This document shows, piece by piece, positions 7,017-11,444 of a DNA stretch of 11,444 nt. The DNA lies in contig CAXGUU010000087.1 of the NCBI GenBank assembly GCA_964012875.1, forward strand, positions 1-11,444. The letters are read 5' to 3'. The stretch comes from CAXGUU01 sp964012875 (lineage in GTDB: Bacteria; Pseudomonadota; Gammaproteobacteria; Ga0077536). The notes beneath the pieces are model-generated. The model was not told the origin of the DNA and ran no database searches. It saw only the letters and a list, made by a program, of their open reading frames with translations. Each line of letters opens with the position of its first letter. Positions within the stretch are counted from its first letter, which is position 1. The translations under genes and the position numbers were made by a program.

Positions 7017-7883
7017 CTACGCCTCGTTCGCCGGTTCGAACTCGGGCAAACGTGCCCGAATCTTCTTGAAAGCTGCCTGTTCGAGCTGTCGAACGCGCTC
7101 GGCGGAGACACCGTAGACATCAGCCAGGTCGTGCAGCGTTGCTTTCGGCTCCTGCAGCCAGCGCTGCGACACAATCTCGCGGCTGCGCTTGTCCAGTTCG
7201 CCGAGAGCAGCCTCAAGTTGCGAGCCGCGGCGTTGCTCATTTTCGTCGCGTTCGCATAGTGCGGCGGGCTCGAACCGTCGATCTTCAAGGTAGGCCGCGG
7301 GCGCAAAGCTTTCGTCGTCACCCTCGAAGGTCGAGTCGAAGGCCGCATCGTGGGCACTCAGGCGTTGCTCCATGGTGAGAACCTCTCGCTGCTCGACATT
7401 CAAATCAGCGGCTATTTCGGCGACCTCTTCAGCGTTCATCCAACCGAGCGCTTTTTTTGTGCTGCGCAGGTTGAAGAACAATTTACGTTGCGCCTTGGTG
7501 GTCGCGACTTTGACGATGCGCCAGTTGCGCAAAATGAATTCGTGAATTTCGGCTTTAATCCAGTGCACCGCGAAAGAAACCAGACGTACGCCAACATCGG
7601 GGTCGAAGCGCTTGACCGCTTTCATCAGGCCAATATTGCCTTCCTGAACCAGGTCGCCCTGCGCCAGGCCGTAACCCTTGTAGCCGCGCGCGACCTTCAC
7701 TACGAAGCGCAAATGAGCCAGCACCAGCTGCCGCGCTGCATCCAGATCGTTATCTTGCTGGTAGCGCCGCGCCAGCTGCTGCTCATCCTCAAGCGACAAA
7801 ATAGGAATGCGATGAATCGCGTCGATGTAGGTTTCGAGCGAGCCAGAGGGCGCCGGAAGTTGTAAATTCAAGGTGTTAGCCAT
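7017..7883 (-). CDS. rpoH: RNA polymerase heat-shock sigma factor RpoH (sigma-32)
   Basis: Directs RNA polymerase to heat-shock promoters for chaperones and proteases. At 288 residues it is the usual length. Region 1.2/2 runs from about 15 to 115, with DLVQEGNIGLMKAVKRFDP in region 2. The RpoH box QRKLFFNLR (132-140), the feature that separates sigma-32 from other group 3 sigma factors, is intact. Region 4.2 forms the helix-turn-helix around LHDLADVYGVSAERVRQLE. It lies downstream of ftsX on the same strand, separated by 111 bp that contain a CIRCE operator and a candidate promoter. It can thus be expressed apart from ftsYEX and is probably repressed by HrcA. A GAGAAAG just upstream of the ATG is a weak ribosome binding site. 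Confidence 0.98.
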   Translation of the reverse strand: MANTLNLQLPAPSGSLETYIDAIHRIPILSLEDEQQLARRYQQDNDLDAARQLVLAHLRFVVKVARGYKGYGLAQGDLVQEGNIGLMKAVKRFDPDVGVRLVSFAVHWIKAEIHEFILRNWRIVKVATTKAQRKLFFNLRSTKKALGWMNAEEVAEIAADLNVEQREVLTMEQRLSAHDAAFDSTFEGDDESFAPAAYLEDRRFEPAALCERDENEQRRGSQLEAALGELDKRSREIVSQRWLQEPKATLHDLADVYGVSAERVRQLEQAAFKKIRARLPEFEPANEA

Positions 7884-7917
7884 GGTTCTTTCTCACACGG
7901 AGTTAGTTGATACGGGT

Positions 7918-7947
7918 ATTTTAGCACTCGCTGAGTTAGAGTGCTAA
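7918..7947 (-). promoter_or_regulatory. Candidate sigma-70 promoter of rpoH overlapping CIRCE
   Basis: On the minus strand a TAAAAT (7918-7923, five of six bases matching the -10 consensus) lies 18 bases downstream of TTAGCA (7942-7947, four of six bases matching the -35 consensus). The start site would fall roughly 25-30 bases before the rpoH ATG. Both boxes lie on the arms of the CIRCE repeat, an arrangement in which a bound repressor would block polymerase. Seen by eye; no scoring was possible. Confidence 0.5.
7921..7947. promoter_or_regulatory. CIRCE element (HrcA operator) upstream of rpoH
   Basis: A perfect match to the canonical CIRCE: TTAGCACTC (7921-7929), exactly nine spacer bases (7930-7938), then GAGTGCTAA (7939-7947). 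Pairing extends one more base on each side (T7920 with A7948). It ends 37 bases before the rpoH start codon. CIRCE is the operator of HrcA, the heat-labile repressor normally found at groESL and dnaK operons. hrcA itself is not in this window. Confidence 0.95.
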
Positions 7948-7994
7948 ATCCTCTCGGAGTTCCCGAAATTGTCCGAATGAGCTGTTTTGTGGGC

Positions 7995-8948
7995 CTAAAT
8001 CTGGTCGAAACGGCGAATAACAGGCGTTGACCCGAGCCACGCGCCCAGCCATCCGACAGCGCCGCCTAAACCTGTGGTCATCAGCGCATAAGACAATGGC
8101 GGTAGCCCCAGTTCCACGCTTGAGCCGTAGCTTCGCGCGAGCGCGTTGAGCGCTGGCGCCACTGCTATAAACGCGCTAATCATGATGATCACGGCCCCGG
8201 CGCCGGCGCCCAACCCAAAGAGCGTGCCGGCATAAAGGAAGCGCCGGCGTACAAAACTATCAGTCGCACCTACGAGTTTGAGCACCCTGATTTCCACCTC
8301 GCCCTGCTGGATCAGGCTGCGCATCAGTACCCCGACGACCAACATCGCCCCGACTCCCAGCAAAATCCCGATCACTGCTGTGAGACGCCTGGCCAGACGC
8401 GTCAGAAGTTCCAGTCGCGCAATCCAGTCGTAGTCGACAACTACTGAATCCACGCCGACTACACTGTGAAACTCATCAGCCAGCCGGGTCGGATCCCCTG
8501 GGTTCCAGGCGGTCGGGTTCGGCACCAGAACGATGACGTGCGGCAAGGGGTTCGGCATCTGTGCAGGGTGACGTATACCCGCCCGCCGGCTGATTGTTGC
8601 CATCGCATCATCGGCGGCGATGATTTTGACCGACTTCAGGCGGGTGTCTGTTGACCACGCCGCGGCTAGGTGTTCGGCGCGTTCGATGCTCAAATCGCGG
8701 TCGAGAAACAGAGACAGGCTGGGATCTGCACCCCACGATTCGAGCCACGCCGCCTGCTGACCGAGCATCGCCAGGAATGTCATCGGCAGCGCCAAAGCGA
8801 TCGAGATAACCACTGCGCCCACCGCGCTCGAAGTCCAGTACCGGGCGAGTAGCGTCAGCGCTTCACGCGACGCTCTGCCGTGGTCGAGTCCAAGGCGTGG
8901 TCGGTTAACAGACCGCGCACCACCACTTCGACGAACTGCTGACGCCAT
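7995..8948 (-). CDS. ftsX: Cell division protein FtsX
   Basis: Membrane subunit of the FtsEX complex, which links septal ring activity to peptidoglycan hydrolase activation. The 317-residue protein has a basic cytoplasmic N-terminus (about 1-38), a first membrane helix (about 40-62), a periplasmic domain (about 65-180) and three further helices near 190-213, 237-265 and 284-307. Before the second of these is the cytoplasmic coupling segment QGEVEIRVLKLVGATDSFVR, shared by FtsX and related permeases. Its ATG lies 2 bases after the ftsE stop codon, so translation is probably coupled. The N-terminal extension is Arg/Ser-rich and low in conservation, so an internal start cannot be ruled out. Confidence 0.95.
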   Translation of the reverse strand: MASAVRRSGGARSVNRPRLGLDHGRASREALTLLARYWTSSAVGAVVISIALALPMTFLAMLGQQAAWLESWGADPSLSLFLDRDLSIERAEHLAAAWSTDTRLKSVKIIAADDAMATISRRAGIRHPAQMPNPLPHVIVLVPNPTAWNPGDPTRLADEFHSVVGVDSVVVDYDWIARLELLTRLARRLTAVIGILLGVGAMLVVGVLMRSLIQQGEVEIRVLKLVGATDSFVRRRFLYAGTLFGLGAGAGAVIIMISAFIAVAPALNALARSYGSSVELGLPPLSYALMTTGLGGAVGWLGAWLGSTPVIRRFDQI

Positions 8949-8950
8949 TG

Positions 8951-9631
8951 TTAGACTGCTGTCGCCGCGCGTGCCGTGTCGCCGACCACGCTGCCTTGCT
9001 CCAGCGTGACCACCCGTCGCGGTCGAAGCTTCAGCAAGCCGACATCGTGAGTCGCCAGCACGACCGTGACCCCGATTTGGTTGAATTGTTCGAACAAATC
9101 AATGATCTCAAGTGAGAGGCCCGGGTCCAGATTGCCCGTCGGTTCGTCAGCCAACAGCATCATGGGGCGATTGACCACGGCGCGGGCGATGCCTACGCGC
9201 TGCTGTTCGCCGGCCGACAGCGTGCCGGCCTCGGCATTTTCCTTACGCAGGAGGTTGACCTTGTCCAGCGCAGCACGCGCACGTTTGCGAATTTCATTGG
9301 CACCGATACCTGCAACCCACAACGGTACGGCGACGTTTTCGAATACGCTGCGATGGGGTAACAGCTGGTGGTCCTGAAAGATCATGCCGATTTGCCGGCG
9401 GTAATAAGGGATGTGCTGTCGATCGACATCGTTCAGATCCTCCCCTTCAACGACAACCCGCCCGCGCGTGGTTCGTTCCATCAACGCGATCAGGCGCAAC
9501 AGCGTGCTCTTCCCGGCGCCCGAATGCCCCGTCAGGAATATGAATTCACCAGTGGGCACTTCGAGGTCGACGTTGCGCAGGCCTTCGTTGCCGCCCGGAA
9601 ATGATTTGGTGACGTTATGAAACTGGATCAC
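8951..9631 (-). CDS. ftsE: Cell division ATP-binding protein FtsE
   Basis: ATPase subunit of FtsEX at the cytoplasmic face of the septum. The 226-residue protein carries Walker A GHSGAGKST (35-43), Q-loop Gln86 in FQDHQLL, ABC signature LSAGEQQ (138-144), Walker B MMLLADE (157-163) and switch His195 in ATHD. The signature has Ala where most FtsE proteins have Gly at its third position, a conservative change. The start is GTG at 9629-9631, overlapping the ftsY stop as GTGA, the usual compact junction. It shares an operon with ftsY and ftsX. Confidence 0.97.
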   Translation of the reverse strand: MIQFHNVTKSFPGGNEGLRNVDLEVPTGEFIFLTGHSGAGKSTLLRLIALMERTTRGRVVVEGEDLNDVDRQHIPYYRRQIGMIFQDHQLLPHRSVFENVAVPLWVAGIGANEIRKRARAALDKVNLLRKENAEAGTLSAGEQQRVGIARAVVNRPMMLLADEPTGNLDPGLSLEIIDLFEQFNQIGVTVVLATHDVGLLKLRPRRVVTLEQGSVVGDTARAATAV

Positions 9632-10596
9632 GTCTCGTAAGCGGCTTCGTTGTCCGTTTCGAGCAGGGCATCGACAAACCCGGCCGCATCAAAGGGCTGT
9701 AAATCGTCCGGGTCTTCACCGACCCCGATGTACCGTATGGGACAACCAAACCGTTCTGCGAGCGCGAATATTACGCCGCCACGAGCCGTACCATCCAGCT
9801 TGGTCAGTACGAGCCCGGTGACATCGACTGCGTTGACGAATTGTTCGGCCTGGTTGATCGCGTTTTGCCCCATCGTGGCATCGAGTACCAACAGGACTTC
9901 GTGTGGCGCCGACTCGTCGTATTTTCCAATCACCCGCCTGACCTTCGCCAGTTCGGCCATGAGGTTGTCCTGGGTGTGAAGACGACCCGCGGTGTCAGCA
10001 ATCAAAAGGTCGATGTCCCGGCTTTGAGCCGCTGCGCAGGCGTCGAAAATTACTGATGCCGGGTCGGCACCCGTACCTTGCGCGGCGATGGGCACCTCAA
10101 GCCGTTCCGCCCAGCTTTGCAGCTGTTCGACCGCGGCGGCGCGAAAGGTGTCGCCGGCGGCCAACAATACGCTCTGACCTGCGCCCGTTGCGAACCGGGC
10201 TATCTTTGCGATGGTCGTTGTTTTGCCGACGCCGTTGACGCCGACGACGAGCATGATGAACGGCTTTGGTGCCAACGCCTTTAGATCCAGCTGCGCTTCG
10301 CAGGGTGCCAGTATCGCCAGCATTTCCTGCTTCAGCACGCTGGCCGGCGTCTCGCCAGTGGGAATCTTGCGCAAGCCCGCCAGCAAACGGGCGGTAGCCG
10401 CAACGCCGACATCACTGGTCAACAGCAGGGTCTCCAGATCATCGATCGTGGATTGGTCGACCGCAGTCGTGCGGCCCAGCAATTGTCCGATGCCGCCAAA
10501 GAGGTTCTCGCGCGTGCGAGCGATTCCTGCCTTGAGTCGTGAAAGCATGCGATGTAACAGGTCTGTAAGTCGGTCGTGGTTTTGCGTTGCGACCAC
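9628..10596 (-). CDS. ftsY: Signal recognition particle receptor FtsY
   Basis: SRP-family GTPase that receives ribosome-SRP complexes at the membrane for co-translational insertion. The 322-residue protein consists of the helical N domain (about 20-100) and the G domain: GVNGVGKTTT (119-128), GDTFRAAAVEQL (148-159), DTAGR (201-205), TKLDG (265-269) and GVGEDPDDLQPFD (291-303). It lacks the long acidic A domain of the E. coli protein; only about 20 residues precede the N domain. The start used is GTG at 10594-10596, preceded by GGATTAC. The ATG at 10546-10548 (Met17) is a possible alternative, and no earlier ATG, GTG or TTG exists before an in-frame stop codon at 10693. First gene of ftsYEX, divergent from the M16 peptidase. 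Confidence 0.97.
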   Translation of the reverse strand: MVATQNHDRLTDLLHRMLSRLKAGIARTRENLFGGIGQLLGRTTAVDQSTIDDLETLLLTSDVGVAATARLLAGLRKIPTGETPASVLKQEMLAILAPCEAQLDLKALAPKPFIMLVVGVNGVGKTTTIAKIARFATGAGQSVLLAAGDTFRAAAVEQLQSWAERLEVPIAAQGTGADPASVIFDACAAAQSRDIDLLIADTAGRLHTQDNLMAELAKVRRVIGKYDESAPHEVLLVLDATMGQNAINQAEQFVNAVDVTGLVLTKLDGTARGGVIFALAERFGCPIRYIGVGEDPDDLQPFDAAGFVDALLETDNEAAYET

Positions 10597-10656
10597 CCAC
10601 GCGGTAATCCGAGTCGGACAGTGTGAACGCTGAGTAGCCGGGCAAGTCAGGCGAAC

Positions 10657-10692
10657 GATAACGCCGTCGGACCTGTGTCCGGATACGTTATC
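10657..10692. repeat. 36-bp symmetric inverted repeat in the ftsY / M16 divergent intergenic region
   Basis: Outer arms GATAACG (10657-10663) and CGTTATC (10686-10692) and inner arms CGGAC (10668-10672) and GTCCG (10677-10681) share the same centre, with a 4-base CTGT loop. The two 4-base spacers between arms are equal in length, and one T-G wobble extends the inner stem. It lies 60 bases from the ftsY start and 129 bases from the peptidase ATG. It could be an operator for a dimeric regulator or an RNA hairpin in either leader. The remainder of the 225-bp gap (10597-10821) holds no gene I can support and no clear promoter by eye. Confidence 0.6.
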
Positions 10693-10821
10693 CTAGCATC
10701 GGGCCGGGCGCTTGCGTGGCTATTCGGGCGGGGTCGCGAGCCAGTTTTTGCACCCGGCGGAACGATGTGGCCGCATTGCGGTCGATCACAAGAACTCATC
10801 CACCAGGAGATCTCCAAAGAT

Positions 10822-11444
10822 ATGCGTACCTTCGCCCAGTTGGCGGTACTGCTCGGCTGCCTCACCATCGGTGCCGGTGCGGCGACTGCCGCTACGCACG
10901 AATACGAACTTGAAAACGGCCTGAAGCTTATCGTTCAGGAAGACCACCGCGCGCCGGTGGCCGTTGTGCAGGTCTGGTATCGAGTTGGATCGGCCAACGA
11001 ATACGATGGCATTACCGGCGCCTCGCATGCGCTTGAGCACATGATGTTCAAACGCACCAAGAATCTTGCTGTGGGTGAATTTTCCCGTATTGTCTCGGCC
11101 AACGGCGGGCGCGAAAACGCGTTCACCAGCTACGATTACACCGCTTACTTCCAGCAATGGTCGGCCAGCAACGTTGGCTTAAGCTTCGAGCTGGAAGCTG
11201 AGCGGATGCAAAACTTGGTCATTGATGACTCGGAGTTTGCCAAAGAGATTAAGGTTGTGCTGGAAGAACGGCGTCTGCGCACTGACGATAATCCCCAGGC
11301 GCTGGCGACCGAAGCCGCGCGTGCCGCGGCATTTCAAACCAGCCCGTATCGCTACCCGGTGATCGGCTGGGAAGCCGATATCAAAAATATGACCGGCGAG
11401 GACATGCGCCGGGGGTACGTGCGCCGGTATGGCCCTAATAATGC
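10822..11444 (+). CDS. M16 family (insulinase-like) zinc peptidase, 3' truncated
   Basis: Periplasmic or exported metallopeptidase of the pitrilysin/insulinase class. 207 codons are in the window and the frame runs off its end; full-length relatives have about 450 residues or more. The N-terminus is a signal peptide (about 1-24: MRT, then a hydrophobic core, ending in ATAA). The inverted zinc motif HxxEH is HALEH (His69, Glu72, His73), and the third zinc ligand is Glu149 in VVLEERR, 76 residues after His73 as the family requires. An AGGAG at 10805-10809 precedes the ATG by 12 bases. An in-frame ATG at 10765 would add 19 residues but would bury the signal peptide. An M16 gene divergent from ftsY is common in pseudomonads, often as a tandem pair, so a second one may follow. 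Confidence 0.95.
   Translation, partial: MRTFAQLAVLLGCLTIGAGAATAATHEYELENGLKLIVQEDHRAPVAVVQVWYRVGSANEYDGITGASHALEHMMFKRTKNLAVGEFSRIVSANGGRENAFTSYDYTAYFQQWSASNVGLSFELEAERMQNLVIDDSEFAKEIKVVLEERRLRTDDNPQALATEAARAAAFQTSPYRYPVIGWEADIKNMTGEDMRRGYVRRYGPNN

Noticed and set aside
7350..7865. 171-codon + strand ORF opposite rpoH
   Set aside because: It mirrors conserved RpoH coding sequence, with no motif or ribosome binding site of its own.
8951..9631. Ala instead of Gly in the FtsE signature (LSAGEQ)
   Set aside because: A conservative variation tolerated in ABC ATPases; all catalytic motifs are intact.
10806..10815. Perfect palindrome GGAGATCTCC at the M16 ribosome binding site
   Set aside because: Ten bases with no loop is within chance expectation, and it is explained by the Shine-Dalgarno sequence.

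Overview
The window looks like an ordinary chromosomal stretch of a gammaproteobacterium with moderately high GC. The evidence is the gene order ftsY-ftsE-ftsX-rpoH, which is the classic gammaproteobacterial arrangement, and an aa3-type cytochrome c oxidase cluster laid out much as in pseudomonads. I saw no mobile elements, CRISPR arrays, tRNA or rRNA genes. The genus cannot be fixed from the sequence alone.

Left half, positions 1-6939, mostly + strand: a respiratory block. It begins inside ctaD (oxidase subunit I), then a tiny single-span membrane protein, ctaG (Cu-B insertion) and ctaE (subunit III), and closes with a strong hairpin/T-tract terminator at 2659-2689. A small twin-membrane-span gene (DUF2909 type) sits on the minus strand. 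A second + strand operon starts at 2999: SURF1, a SCO-like thiol protein, ctaA (heme A synthase), ctaB (heme O synthase) and an unrecognised membrane protein. Three of its junctions are stop/start overlaps or a one-base gap. ctaB makes heme O from heme B, ctaA oxidises it to heme A, SURF1 helps place heme a/a3, CtaG delivers Cu-B, and the SCO-like protein is a candidate for Cu-A or thiol chemistry.

Right half, 7017-10596, minus strand: ftsY, ftsE and ftsX are packed with a 4-base overlap and a 2-base gap. They encode the SRP receptor and the division ABC transporter. After 111 bp comes rpoH (sigma-32). The ftsX-rpoH gap holds a perfect CIRCE operator (7921-7947) lying over a plausible sigma-70 promoter, so rpoH here is probably repressed by HrcA. 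This is the most interesting regulatory signal in the window.

Right edge, 10822-11444, + strand: the start of a secreted M16 zinc peptidase, divergent from ftsY. The 225-bp divergent gap carries an unusual 36-bp symmetric inverted repeat.

No wholly new system is evident. The points most worth following are CIRCE control of rpoH, the unknown membrane protein coupled to ctaB, the SCO-like protein with a CxxxC motif, and the intergenic inverted repeat.
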